The position numbers and the translations under genes are program-made. Source: Castor canadensis (Eukaryota; Chordata; Mammalia; Rodentia; Castoridae). Taken from it: DNA of 64,000 bases. The stretch lies in NCBI RefSeq assembly GCF_047511655.1, contig NC_133392.1:161128542-161192541 (forward strand). Reading direction: 5' to 3'. Of this stretch, positions 1-12,300 are shown piece after piece. The notes beneath the pieces are model-generated. The model saw only the letters and a program-made list of their open reading frames with translations. It made no database searches and was not told the DNA's origin. Positions within the stretch are counted from its first letter, which is position 1. Each line of letters begins with the position of its first letter.

Positions 1-3000
1 TGCTGGGCACCCAGAGTCCATACACCCTTGATGAGCAAGGGGTGAGCCTCAGAGCCATGAAGCCCCGGGGTTGTGCTGTCAGCCTGAAGCTGCCCCAAGA
101 GCCGAAGGGTGACTTGCAAACCTCAGTAGGAACCTACAGATGCCCCCAAGCCTGTAGGCAGGGAAGGCTGGTCCACAGTGCGGGTAGGCCTGTGCGTCTG
201 GGCAACTCTGGGCACGCTAGCTAGCACGTGTGTCAGTGTGCCAGTAACTCTGCAGTGGTACAGCATGTGCAGTCTCGCGTTTGCGTGCACCTGACATGTA
301 CACAAGGTGTGTATGTGGCAGTGCCTGTGTACCAGCATGTCTGTGTGTCCCAACACGTGTGTGTGCATCAAGTACCTGTGTATGTTCCAGCTCGTGTCCA
401 CCAGGTATGTGTGCACGTGCTTCAGTGTATGCACGGAGTCACGTGCAGAGTGGGGGAGCGTGTTCTCCACTTGCAGGCAGAGCTAAGTGTGCCGCACCCT
501 CTAGAGCCCAGTCAGCTGCAGATGTTGGGAGGGGTTTCTGCAGCGAGAGGTGGGAGACCAACTGTGGGCATGTGTGGGGTGGGATGTGAGGACAGAGGTA
601 AGGCTCCAGCCCGAGGGCTCTGCGATGTGGCTGAGCCAGGGTTCCAGACCTGGGATCCCCAGCTTGGAGGCCCCCAGTGTGGACCGGATATTGTGTATAT
701 GTGCATCCACAGACTGTCAAGAGCTGTAAAGGGAAGGAGCTCCTCCACAGCAGGGCAGGGTGGAGGGGGTAATGCAGCAATTTGGGGCTGGTGTTTGGAT
801 GCAAACCACAGTGGCATCCAGTGGTCAGTTCTGGTACTGCATGTTAGGGCAACCTGGGCACAGCCTTGACATTTAGTGGTCTCTGAAGGGGAAGAGGGTG
901 TGGGCAAGGCCTCTCTGGGAGTCCTAGGCCCGCCCTCTGCCCTGGAGCGAGCCTGGCTTGGCCTTGGGCAAAGTCCCTCCCTGTCCAGCCCACAGCCCTC
1001 CCTCCACCCCTCCTGGAAGGAAGGGCTGGGAGCAGTCACTTGGGAAGCCTGCCAGGTCACACTGCTTGCTGAGAGGAGTGGGATAGAGACGGATGCAGTG
1101 TTTGTGAAAGTGGGGAGTCCCTGCAGGCCTGAAGAGGTGACTGCTGCCCAAGCAGGGGGGCACGTATGAGCTGTGTCTTTTCCCTGCACATGGCTCTCCC
1201 CTTCCCCCGCTCCAGCTCCCTGGGAGCCCATCCTCAGCCTGGGGTCTAGGAAAGGGGTGGGAGAACGCCCACAGGCTTGCCAGGAATATGCCCTGTGGCT
1301 AAGTCCAAAGGATTCCCACCTGGTGGGTGTGCCTGCTACCCTGGCACCTTCAGAATCTGGACCTCAGAGATGGAGTTGGACAAAGTTGGGGGGTGGGGAG
1401 GCTCGCTTCCCCTACTAGGCTTAGCCACTGGATGAAAGGGAAGGTGTCACCCTGAACGCTGGCTATTTCAGAGCTCCCCCACCCTGGGACTCATCCTCCT
1501 TTCTCCTCATGTCCCCAGTGGCCACACAGCCAGCCTTCAACAGACCAGTGACCCAACTCAGCAGGGCAGTGAAGCACTAGCTCAGAGGCTCTCCCTGCCA
1601 CCGCCTTCCAGCCTGAGGGATCCAGGCCTTTGATGACAACTGAGAGGCCACACATGGACCCAGGACTCCTGGAGGGCTGTGGACAGCTGTGGATCTCTAT
1701 GGAGGACTGTGGACAGCCTCTTGATCTGCCAGGAGTCTGTGGCCATGAGGAGTGGGGTCTCGTGGCCACATGTAACCCAAAGGAGTGGACTGTGCCTCAG
1801 GCTACACCATCCACACCAGGTGCTGGTCAGGCTATGCTTGAGGAAGCCCAGGCCCTCCCAGCCCTGGATCAGGACCAAGACACGTGTGGTACAGGTTTGG
1901 GCAGGTGCCTGTCATCCTAACAGGTCCTTCTGGTGCTAAGCTAGACTGCTGCAGCCGGTCGACTGTTTACCTGGAGCATCGCCCGGCCTGTATTTATGTG
2001 AAGGTATTTATGGCACCAATCCCCACTGCAGCCCTGGGTCATCTAGAAACACTCCATTCCAGGAAGCCCAGACTCAGGTCAATGGGGCTTGAGGCTTCTC
2101 CAGGGGATGTGTTCAAGGTTTGTGTAAAGTCCAGTGAGTTAAAGGTGCAGTGGCTTCCTTGTGGCCTGTCTCTTTGCACTTTGGGTGAGCTTTGCGTGGG
2201 TCTTCCCCAAACCAGCTGGCATAAGGGAAGCCCAGACAGCCCTGTGGCCCTCCCTGCAGATGAGGTCACCACACAAACCATGCCAAGGTTCATTCTGGCC
2301 TCTAGCACTGTCCTGGAGGATGCTGGGGCTGCCCTAGCCCAATGCAAATGGACCTGCAGAATTCCTGATGCCCAAGATGTCCTGAGACCTAGAAAATGGC
2401 TGGTCACAGAGCCTGTGTGAGGGAAGAATGGCCCAGAGGGAAGAGGGCAGGGCTGCTGTGGAGGTAGCCTGGGCAGAAGCTACACTCACCCTGTCAGCCC
2501 TACACCAGTGTCAGCAGGGATGAGGGTTGGGCAGCATCACAGGATCCAGGGCTCCCTAGATGAGAACAGACCAGGCCTCCTGAGTGTTGGTGCTCAAGCG
2601 CTGAGGCCAATGCCACTCATGAAAAAGGTGGTGCCCAGAGCAGAGGTGGAGGGGTGGGTGGAGGAGTTGTGGAGTTTCTCTGGACAGGAGGGCAGAAGTG
2701 GAGAGAGTTGGACTCACTCTGTAACAGGGGACACTCTGCTGAGACTCTCCTCCACCTCCCAAGGTCCAGAAGGCCCCCTTCTCCTCTCCCCATCCAATAC
2801 CAGCCAAGGCAGCTGATGCCTTCTGGGGCAGGGAACCCCACGGGAGGGCAGGAAGAAGATGATACCAAGGAGCTCAGATGCCTTAAACAGGAGTCTTAGT
2901 TTGGCAGCAAAGTCAAAGTAATGGAGCGGGTGAGGGATGACAGAAAGATGCTGTCTCAGGAGCAAGCAGATGGAGGGAGCTGCTGTGAATACCGCGTGTG

Positions 3001-3220
3001 ACAAGTACCTGTGGCAATGAAGTGCCACCATGGGCTGAGTAGACACAGCATGCAGAGGAGAGGCTAATAGGAGTGGGTAAGGGAGTGTGGGTCGCATCTT
3101 CCAAATGAACTCCCAGGAGCAGGAGAGACCGTAGACCTGAAGCAGCAGTCAACAGGAAGTTCTCAACTCTACGGGTGAGAGCACCATGGACAGCAAACCA
3201 AATCTGCCACAGTCTAACAT
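1..3220. other. Intergenic DNA left of ARHGEF16, no gene recognised
   Basis: No exon with a recognisable protein match on either strand. The expected neighbour in other mammals is MEGF6 in convergent orientation, but I found no EGF-type cysteine pattern. 225-440 is an imperfect TG-rich tract. Open frames here are low-complexity shadows. Confidence 0.6.
225..440. repeat. Degenerate TG-rich alternating purine-pyrimidine tract
   Basis: Many GTGTGT, CATGT and CACGTG words in an imperfect (TG)n-like stretch. It produces spurious Val/Cys/His-rich open frames on both strands. Confidence 0.7.
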
Positions 3221-3223
3221 CAA

Positions 3224-3327
3224 GGCTGGATATGCCTGTAATCCCAGCACTTGAGGGGCTGAGGCAGGGGGATGAGAGTTCAAGGCCAGCCTGGCCTGTG
3301 TAGCAAGACCCTATCTCAAAAAAATTA
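3224..3327 (+). mobile_element. B1-type (7SL-derived) SINE
   Basis: Carries the 7SL-like words TGCCTGTAATCCCAGCACTT and GTTCAAGGCCAGCCTGGCCT, then GCAAGACCCTATCTC and an A-run. Followed by an AT simple repeat (3330-3345). Confidence 0.85.
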
Positions 3328-3372
3328 CTTATATATATATATAATATGTATGTCATACATATAATTTAAAAG

Positions 3373-3685
3373 ACCAGGTGTGGTGTCATATACCTATCAT
3401 CACAGCTATGCAGGAAGCAGATTGGAAGGATTGAATTTCGAGGCCAGCACAGGCAAAAAGTTAGTGAGACCCTAGCTCAACAAATAAGTTGCGTGTGGTG
3501 GTGTAATCACCACAGAGGCACAGGTAGGAGGATCTTGGTCCAAGGCCAGAGCTGGGCTAAACAAAAACAAAACGAAAATGCAAGACCCTATCTGAAAAAC
3601 AAAGCAAAAAGGATTAGAGGCATAGTAGAACACCACCTTGACAAGTGAGAGGCTGTGGGTTCAAACTCCAGTACAAATTAATCAA
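3373..3685 (+). mobile_element. Cluster of diverged B1-type and ID-like SINE fragments
   Basis: Two decayed B1-like units (about 3373-3485 and 3486-3600, each with GGCCAG and AGACCCTA-type words) followed by an ID-like tail ending GGGTTCAAACTCCAGTAC (about 3611-3680). Confidence 0.65.
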
Positions 3686-4351
3686 TCACATCACATCAGC
3701 AGCGAAGAGAAATTCTAAAATGCCTGGGAAAAAGGAATTGGATTCAGACTGACAAGAGACTTGATAAGAGAAACACTGAAAGCCAGAGAGGTGATGTCTT
3801 CAGTGTTGAAGAAAGAGTGTGAAACCCGAATTGCATGTCCAGCTGAACTATGGTGAGGTGCAGTCAGCATTGGTCTTCAGTTTCCAGGGCACTGTTCGGT
3901 TCACCCACAGAAGGCTGATTTGCAGAGGCTTCTAGGAAAAGTTCCTCAGAAGAACGAGGACCCCACTGGGAGGTATGGCTCAAGAGAACTGAAATACTCC
4001 CATGAATCCATGAGAGCAGCCCAGACCCTATGTGAGGCCAGTGTGAGTGTGTGGGCAGGGGTGGTGGTGAGTGAGAAGTCACTGGTCCTGAAGGGTGGAA
4101 GATAGTGATTGGCCACAGAAGGCAACAAGGCAGAGCCCAGTGCAGACTTTGAGAGTGAGGCACAGCTGGCACAGGAATGCAGATGGGACACTCCAACTTC
4201 AGAGTCTCCAGAAGAAATGGATTCATCCAGTGGAAGACAGAAGGGAACGTGCAGTTTAATAAGGAGAAAACAGGCTGGCAAAACCTGATGTAAATGGCCA
4301 CCACAGAGGATCCAAAAACAGAGCACCAGACTGGATTAGAAACACAGTCGA

Positions 4352-4570
4352 GCTGGGTGCAGATGGCTCACGCCTGTAATCTTAGCCACTTGGGAGGCTG
4401 AGATTAGGAGGATCGTGGTTCAAGACCAGCCCTGGCAAATAGTTCATGATGTCCCCATCTCTAACATAACCAGAGCAAAATGGACTGGAGGTGTGGCTCA
4501 AGCCATTAGAGAACTTGCTTTCAAGCATAAAGCCCTGAGTTCAAATCCTAATTCCACCAAAACCAAAAAA
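4352..4570 (+). mobile_element. Composite B1 + ID-like SINE with target-site duplication
   Basis: First half: GCTCACGCCTGTAATC, CACTTGGGAGGCTGAGA, TTCAAGACCAGCCCTGGCAA. Second half: GGACTGGAGGTGTGGCTCAA and GCCCTGAGTTCAAATCC with an A-rich tail. A CACAGTC duplication flanks it (4343-4349 and 4574-4580). This dimer type suggests a beaver-like rodent. Confidence 0.85.
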
Positions 4571-4921
4571 GCCCACAGTCAACAGAATCTGGAGTATAAA
4601 ACAGCCAATTAACCATTCAAATGAGAGCTGGTGAAGGACTTTCAGTATTGCATGGTGAAAAGCATTAAACTGTCTATCAACACACACACACACTCCCCAA
4701 CTCAAAAATTCATGGAACCGTGATGGATAACTGGTGGTTGAAATATGCTCTTTATAAATAACCAATAGGTTAAGCAACCAAACAGCAGTGATAAAGTCTG
4801 AATAAGCTTTAACCCAGCTATATGTGTATTTATCATGTTTATATGCTCTGCGTGCACATCTGTACTTAATCTGCGTAAACTTTTATGCAAGTGGAGAACA
4901 GTGGAACGTGTGTGGGGGGGT

Positions 4922-4976
4922 GCAGGGCCTCGCCACACCAGGCGGATGCTCCATCCCTGAGCTATAACCCTAGCCT
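4922..4976 (-). mobile_element. ID-like SINE fragment
   Basis: Read on the minus strand it shows GGCTAGGGTTATAGCTCAGG and GCATCCGCCTGGTGTGGCGA, resembling the tRNA-Ala-like A-box region of rodent ID elements. Diverged. Confidence 0.5.
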
Positions 4977-5009
4977 TGGAACACTTAAGCCAAGACATCC
5001 TTTAAAGTC

Positions 5010-5028
5010 TAATAATAATAATAATAAG
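5010..5028. repeat. (TAA)n trinucleotide repeat
   Basis: Six successive AAT/TAA units. Confidence 0.9.
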
Positions 5029-6318
5029 CATAGCAGATGGACAATTCTTAAAACATGAAGTGAGGGAAAAGAACACCAACTGCAGACAATACAGAGTAAG
5101 ACTTAAAAAAAAATGTTTCGGGCATCTATGTATTGATAAATTTGAAAACGGGAAAATGGGCAAGTTTGGGGGGAAAACAAAATGCCAGGATTGGTGTAGC
5201 AGAGATGAAGAATGTGACTAAGCCAGGGACGTAAGTAAAAGCAACAGTGAACTATCTGCACCTTCGCTGTGTACCAGTCCCGGCAGCCCCTGGTACTGGG
5301 GTCAGTGTAGGTGGCTGGACCAGCCTTCCAAAGCCTGTGAACTTATCTAACAGGATTTGTTCCAGAAACCTTAGAGGAAAAGCAGCTCACCTCATTTCAT
5401 GGGGCCAGTATCAACTTGGTTCTAAACCCAGGTGAGGGAGGGATAGGAAACCAACCAGAGGCTCCACAAGTATACAGAATTCCCAAAAAGAAATATGAGC
5501 TGACCACATAAAAGTATTTAAAAAATAATGTTGACTTGGACACATGGGGACTGGACTTGAGAAAAGCAAGAAAGTGTGTCCATGTATTCGGCTGAGGAGA
5601 CTCAAAAGCAGAAAGCATTTGATAGAATGTAGCGCCTGCCCAGGTGAGCACTCTTGGCAAACTGTGTTCATTTCTTGCCCATGGTTATGTGCAAGTGATA
5701 TGGTTAGGAGAGAAGTGGTGAACTGGGGTCTGTCCAATCACTGCCACCTAGGAGGCCTTCCACACACATCTAAGTGATGGTCACTAGGTGACGGTCACAC
5801 CTCCTCCCAGTGTCACTGGCGCTAATGTCACATCCTGCGTTCTCTGATTGGCCTTCCCCACTACAGCACAAGGTCTGGGGAGCCAGAAGCTTACTGGCTC
5901 CATGCTGGACACTGGTTAAGAACCATCAGAAGACACCTGTGTCACCCATCATCTCACCTCCCCACCACAGCAGAGCTCAGAGGCAGGGTGGTACTGCCAG
6001 GTAAGAAAAGTCAGCTGGAGGTGTAAGGACCCATGGACGAGAAAGGAACCTGTGTTTTCAGAAAACAGATTATCTCTGGAGAATCCAAGAGGGCCAACAG
6101 ATTGTTGCAGTTAATAAGAATTTGGCAAGATTGGGCAATAGAACCATTTAAATCATGTAAAATGTACAAAACCTCTCCGACTACCAGTTCTACATCAGCC
6201 ATTACCAAGTAAAATCAAGACACCATTCAACATGGCAGAAAACCCACATACACCAGGGAATATGTCCTAAATCTTTTCATTCTTTGACAGTTTTTAAAGA
6301 CCTGAAAAAGTGGCCTGA

Positions 6319-6400
6319 GGGGCTGGAGGTGTGACTCAAGTAGTACAGTGCTTGGCCCTGAATTTACATCCCAGTACTGCCCCAAAATAAAAAAAAAAAA
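6319..6400 (+). mobile_element. ID-like monomer SINE
   Basis: GGGGCTGGAGGTGTGACTCA, then AGTGCTTGGCCCTGAATTT and CCCAGTACTG with a 12-base A tail. CCTGAAAAA occurs on both sides (6301-6309 and 6402-6410), a possible target-site duplication with ten extra bases at the 5' end. Confidence 0.75.
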
Positions 6401-6401
6401 G

Positions 6402-8690
6402 CCTGAAAAAAACGAAGACAAAAGGATAAATACAACAGAAGTCACTCCCCAGTTCTTACATCTCCAAAGCCCAGCAATGGAGCTCACAGGTGGCAGCTGG
6501 GGAACAATCTGCCACGTCTAAAATGGACAGGGATCTGATGTCAAGAGTGAACGAGCAGAGGGAGAGATTGAGAAGTGAGCACAATTTACGGACACCCAAA
6601 GGCGGGGGAGGGGCAGTCTCACTACAGCTGCACACGGAAGTGCTGGTAAAAGGTAAAACCTGGAGTCAGGACTCTTAAGTGAGGCATGAGTGCTGGGGTC
6701 CCCAGGTCACCTCCTTTCCTCAAGAGCCCAGCCAGCAGTACTTCTGTGGGCCACCAGGGGACACTGGAGGGACGCACCACCACCACCTGGTTGGCAGTAG
6801 AGGAAACCCGGCAATCTGACGGAAAGGAGGATGAAGGGTGGTGCGTACTGTGGAATGTTCTGGAGGGGCTAGACCCAACAGCCAGGTGCACCGAGAGTAG
6901 CACAGGTAACCCCAGGCCAGCTGAGTGGGAGGAGAAACAAGGTCGTGTAGGCACACATTCTTTATGTGAACTGTCCCACACCAGGACACATCCTTCAGAG
7001 GTGGGTGTGCAGGGAAGGGTGCCCAGGGGGTGGGACGAGGCGATCACTATGGCTGGTGAGGGGCTCAGCCTGGTGCCTGATACTCCCTGGACAAAAGACT
7101 CATGGCCTGTCTGATCTCCAGCCACTCATGCTGCTTCTGTGCCCCCCAAGATCCAGCTCTTGCTCCTACCTTCTCAGGAAAGCTGGGGTAGGTGCCCACC
7201 TGGCCCCAGTGTCCACTCTGTGCCCAGTTGGAGCCGGGCATTGGGGTTTGCTGAGATGAAGGACCTGGGCCTCTGCTGCCTAGGCCACCCTTGAGAAAGG
7301 AATCAGAGCAGCCCATGTTGCCTCACAGACCGAGGGCCACCGAGGTGCCCCATGGGTGGCAAGGCCTCCGAGACACCTGCTACTTAGGACCTGGTCCCAC
7401 TGGGTTCCGGAGTTAGCTGGTGTTATTAGAAGCATCAGTGGCCCCCTCAAGCCCCTGACCTCAGCAGTGGGCCTCAGTTTCCCCATCTGCAACAGGAGAG
7501 AAGGCCATGAAGCCAGACAAGAAGAGGGACTGGGCTAGACAAAGCTGTTCCTGGTGCCAGATGCCCCACCCATGCTGAGTGGGTGACAGGCTCGTCCTCA
7601 GGAGGGGCAAGGGAGCCAGCAGGTGCAGGCTGGCCCTGTCCTGTGTGTCCCTCATGCCTTGCCAACAGTTGGACCTGGCACTTCCTGACTGCTGGGGGAA
7701 GAGTTTCCTGCTCAGGTGGCACTAGCTACCCTGAACTCTACCAGGTGTCCTTTGGCGGTCCTCCACAAGGCTGGGCATCCTTGCCCCTTGCTAATGAAGC
7801 AGTTGGAGATTAAGCTGAGACGAGCAGAGCAACCTGCTCTAGGTGACACAGCAAAAACAGGCCCTGACCTTGGGGCCCTCCAAACCTACTTCGCTCCATT
7901 TACTGAACATGTTCTTGGCAGAGGACCAGAGGTGGGCCAGCCTACCCCATGGGATCAGCAGTGAAAACAAGCCAGGGGCTAAAGGACAGTTAGTTTTACA
8001 CAAATTTGCCATCTGCTGGCTCCTGCCTGCCAAACGTGGGCACATGCGTGCATGCACACTCACTCACTCACACTGCCATCCTTGGCAGCCAGCAGCTCCG
8101 GGAAAACATCGGTGAGTTCAGCTCACAGCTGAGGAAATGGACGTGAGATGCCCATCTGTCCAGGGGCCCATCTCCATTGAGTCAACCCCAGGCCACGCCT
8201 CTTTACTGAACCCTAGCCCCTAGCCCAGGTTGAGCCTGGACTTGGCCCTTCCGGTCCCAGAAGCCGCAGGAAGGAGCTATGCCTCCCTTCTGGTACAGAG
8301 CCCCCTCCCCACCGCACCCAGCTGCAGCTGCCCTGGGGCTGAGAGGGGCTGAATGGGGCCTCCTGCACCCCCATTTCTGGTCTGTTCCTGGAGGAGATGT
8401 ACCCTTACATGCAGAAGCTGGGAGCCCAGCAGGATCAGGGCAGATTCTCTGGCATGTGCTGGGTGCCGTCACCCCAGACTCTAGCACCACCTAAGCCAAG
8501 AAAGGCAGGGGACATTAGCTCTGACCAGAGGAGCCATGGCCTTGCCCATGACCCTCCAGCCAAGGGACAGACAGACCAGAGCCAAGGATAAGCACCAGTG
8601 GCCATGCACAGGGGCCAGTCCCAGCCCATGGCACCTTGGAAATTTCACTGGAACGCATGACTGTGACCTTCACCTGGGCTGAGATTTACT
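6402..8690. other. Intergenic DNA, no gene recognised
   Basis: Mostly unique sequence with a probable MIR fragment near 7795-7880. No exon supported. Confidence 0.5.
7795..7880 (+). mobile_element. MIR fragment
   Basis: GAAGCAGTTGGAGATTAAGC followed by CAACCTGCTCTAGGTGACAC and AGC resembles the MIR core (tail of the 'ggtcacacagc' segment). Diverged. Confidence 0.45.
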
Positions 8691-8699
8691 GTGGAAATC

Positions 8700-9244
8700 C
8701 AAGGTTTAAAGAAATACTTTAATTTTAGTTTAAAATCCCCAAGTCAGTTTCCCTGCTGGCACTGCAGGTTGCCTCCCTCCATGGCTGTGCTCTCAGAACA
8801 TGGGCATCCTGGGCACTTTGGACCCTTCTTGTTCCAGTTAGGGATGGGAGGGGTGCGGCAGGGAGATGGCCCCACCTTGTCCCACTAAGGCAGTGGTCCT
8901 GTATCATCAGCCTGGGTTTAGCTCCTTTGCAGGAACCCAGCAGGGTGGGTGGCGTAGTTGTCAGGAGGCAAGGGGAGCCAGGTTGGGCTCCTGAGGGTGT
9001 GGCCCCGAGTGTCCCTCGAGGACTTTTCCCTGGGTGGCCAGCGCCATCTTACATCTGTGGATCTTACTTCTGCGGAGTTCCATAGCCTGGGCTCAGCCAC
9101 AGGGGATTGGGAAGACTCGGGAACAATGCCAGGCCCTGAGACAAGGTCACCACACTTGCTGGAGCTGGGCAGGGCCACTTGCTGTGCTGAAGGGGCCGAA
9201 GCTGTGCCCACCGCAGGCTGAGTCTCAAGGCGCCCGCCAACTGG
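8700..9244 (-). other. ARHGEF16: ARHGEF16 3' UTR
   Basis: Non-coding sequence between the TAG at 9245 and the inferred cleavage site just past the ATTAAA at 8718. About 545 bases. The left boundary is inferred from the poly(A) signal only. Confidence 0.6.
8718..8723 (-). terminator. ARHGEF16: Probable ARHGEF16 poly(A) signal ATTAAA
   Basis: ATTAAA on the minus strand (TTTAAT on plus), about 520 bases past the stop codon. I noticed no AATAAA between it and the stop codon. Cleavage would fall near 8695-8705. Confidence 0.55.
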
Positions 9245-9384
9245 CTACACACCCGTCTCCACCCGTAAGCGCTCCATCCGACGCATGTTGCCCTCCACGG
9301 CCACACGGCTGGTGATGGAGCGGGCAAAGCCTTCAGGAAACCAGCCTGTCTCTCCATCCCGAAGCCTCTCGCCGTAGAGCCACC
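9245..9384 (-). CDS. ARHGEF16: ARHGEF16 last coding exon (SH3 second half, PDZ ligand, stop)
   Basis: Encodes [20 protein letters not shown], then [25 protein letters not shown] and TAG at 9247-9245. WLYGE and GWFPE are the SH3 signature. The last residues, T at -2 and V at 0, form a class I PDZ ligand; human ends ETDV by memory. Acceptor CACACAG. Confidence 0.97.
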
Positions 9385-12300
9385 CTGTGTGCGGACAGGG
9401 CAGGTGAAGGGCAGGCTGCAGTCACTCCAGCTCCTGCACACTGCTCCTGAGGATGCCAGGACCCAGGAAGCTTTTGGAAAACTGACCACCCCTCCTGCCT
9501 CAGGAGAGGACAGTGAGGACGCCTTGCTCCATGCCACCTGGGCACCCAGCCTGCCAGGAGCCAATCACTGAGGTCATTGGGGCTGCACCCGCCTCACCCA
9601 GCTTCACCCAGGGCCCTGTGTAGACATATGCAGGGAGAGGCTGAGTGGGGACCCCTAGCAGACCAGACACCCCCTTCTCCTGCTTAGGGCACAGAGTGAC
9701 AGAGTGATAAAGAAATTGCTTTGATTCCATAACTCAGGGACACAGAGGCTTCCATTTGACAAAGGCCCTGAGGGCAGATGAAGCAGGCCATGAACCTTGC
9801 ACCCCAGTGCACACTGCATGCTCGCCAGGGCTGACCGCCTGCCCATGCTTACCATCCTCCTCCTGCAGGACCAGGACCACATCAGCCTGCTGCAGCGTGA
9901 TCTCATCCGCCTGCTTGGCAAAGTAGGCCTTGGTGATCTCCACCTGGGGCAGCTCTGAGTGGGGGAGCGGACATCAGTGGTGAGTCCAGGAAGGGCTTGG
10001 CCAAGACCGCTGCAGTCCTAGGCAGAGGGGACTCCACCTCCCAGCACCTTTCTGTAGACACCTGGCCCCCAGGGACTCAGCACAGGACCAAGGACAGCTT
10101 CCTTTGAGCTAAGCGGGTCCTCCAGAGGCTGCAGGATAGGCACTCCTGCTTTTGAGGTCAAAGCACCCAGCTCTGGCAGAAAGGGCACTCCCTCCCCTAA
10201 TGGGACGCAGGGCCAGAGCCGGAGGTAACAGATCTATGGACCAGCCTGCTCTGTCTCCTGAGGAGCCCACAAAAGACAGCTTGATCTGTGTGCACGACAG
10301 ACACACGTCCACAGGTCCAAGGTCCAGTTCCAGGGGCAGGTGGGCTGTGGTAGGGACTGAAAGCTGGACCGTGTCCCTCCTCGCCAGGCCAGCCACATCC
10401 CAGAGATGCAAGTCTGGCCAGTCCCTGCCCCACACTCACCTCCTTTGTTGGTGGGGCCCTGCCACTGCCTCTCCTTATAGGTGAGTGCTGTGATCCACCG
10501 GGCCCGGTCACTCCTGGGGGCCAGAGAGAGTGTGAGCGAGGCCTCACTTGCCTAGGGGTCTCTGAGCCCGCTGTCCCCCTGGCTCACTGTGCTGCTCCAT
10601 GGCAAGGACTCAGGGCTTTTGCAGGACTATGTCCCTGCCAAGTACTTCTGTGTCTGCTATTTCATCCCCTCCCTTCCTCCAGGACTTGATTAAACGCCAC
10701 CTTGTCAATGGTGAGGTTTCCTCACCAACACCATCCAAACCTGACCCCTACACCCTCCCTCCTGGTACTGGACAACTCAGTGGTTCATCCATTGGTGTGC
10801 CCCTCCCGGGAACAAAAACACGAAGGGACATTTGTGTGCTTTGCTCAGGGCTCTGCCCTGCAGCTCCAGCAGTTCCCGGCACACGGTAGGAAATTGCTGT
10901 GAATCGCCACTGAGGACTAGATACTGCCACCCTCAGGGTCTTGCACCCACGTGGACCTCAAGGGACTGCCCCCTCCCCTGTGACCTTTCCTCCCATGCCC
11001 AACTTACGCAGAGTCGGAGGACAGCAGGATCAGCTCCTGGTGGCCCTCACTGTTGCGCAGCAGGGTCACCTGGAAGGGGTGGGGCACGGAGGAGCTGCGG
11101 CTGCCGCCCCCAGGTAGAGAGAGCTCTGAGGGCTCCAGCTTCCTGACCTGGACGTGATCCAGTTGGGCATAGTCCTGTACCACGTAGCTGTCCTCACTGT
11201 GAGGACACAGGAGGTCAGTGGTGCCTCCGCTGCAGGGAGGCACTCCCAAGACCCGCTCCCTGAGCCCAGAGACAAAGGTCTACAGTTTTTAGGTCCTCTT
11301 TGCAGCCTGGGTGTGAGGCCCAGCCCTGGGTGCTGGCAGGAGCCATTCAGCCACCTTGTATCACGTGGGTATGGAGCTGAATGCCAAGGTCAGAAGGGCT
11401 CAGGCTGTTCCCCGACACTCCTGGCGCTTTCCAGCCCCATGGCCTGTGGCCCAGCACCTACCTCTTCTTCTTGGTGACGACCAGGACATCACTGAACAGG
11501 AATAGGTAACACGTCGGCCGGCTAGCGATTTTCCTAAAAAGCCCGGTTTCCTCCACCAGGAAGAGCTCCCCGCGCTTCAGCAGCCAGCGAGAGGCGGAGA
11601 TCAGCGGGAGGGACTGAGGACAGAGACAGATGAATATGACCCCTGGCCGGGGAGGCAAGGATGAGACTCTCTCTTGCCTCCCTAGATTGCGTGACCAGCA
11701 TTGAAACGTGCCTGGGTTTTAAATAATGGTTATTGAGCATGCTCACAAGTGCTGGGCTCCAATCCAGGCCAGGCCAGCCCTGCCCAAACTCCTCCAGCCA
11801 AGCCCACATGGTACCTGCTGGGCACCTGCTGAATGTCCCACCTGAGCTGGAGTGGAGGCCAGTCCTGGGGAGGGCTCCACACCTCTTTACCTCAAGGTGT
11901 TTTGGGTGGAGGACTCAGATCTGCACTTCCTAGGAGTGAGATGTGCCAGGGGCCAGCGCCAGTATAAGAAGATTGGCCTGCTCAGGATGGCCACTTTGGG
12001 TGTCCAGGACCCCACTCCAAAACAGCTGCTTCCCACCCTGGAGCCTGGTACTACGTTGAGTGGAGTAGGGTGGAGGTTAAAAGCACAGAAAAGAGGGGGC
12101 CACCAGAGCAGGCTTAGCTGGGGAGAGGGCCCCGCTCCTAAGCTAGCAGTTAAGGCTGCTCCCCAAATATGCTGTTAACATGCTCACACCCAACATCTCT
12201 TGCCCAACCTCTGCCCCACCACTTCCCCACCTGGACCAGCCTCCCCTCCCCACTTCCAGACTGCCCTCTATGCCTGCCTGACTTCCAAGACCACATGGGG

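Larger units (their letters stand above)
4577..6318. other. Intergenic DNA, no gene recognised
   Basis: Contains the ID fragment at 4922, an (AAT)6-like tract at 5010-5028 and A-rich stretches. Nothing else recognised. Confidence 0.5.

Noticed and set aside
228-869. 213-codon plus-strand open frame, Cys/Val/His-rich, possibly MEGF6
   Set aside because: It arises from a degenerate TG repeat; cysteine spacing does not fit EGF modules and there are no splice-bounded homologous segments.
512-1231. 239-codon minus-strand open frame
   Set aside because: Pro/Ser/Ala-rich with no recognisable domain and overlapping open frames in other phases; typical shadow of GC-rich intergenic DNA.
1-8690. Last exon of MEGF6, expected from mammalian gene order
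   Set aside because: No EGF/laminin-EGF cysteine pattern or plausible terminal exon was found on the plus strand; it probably lies left of the window.
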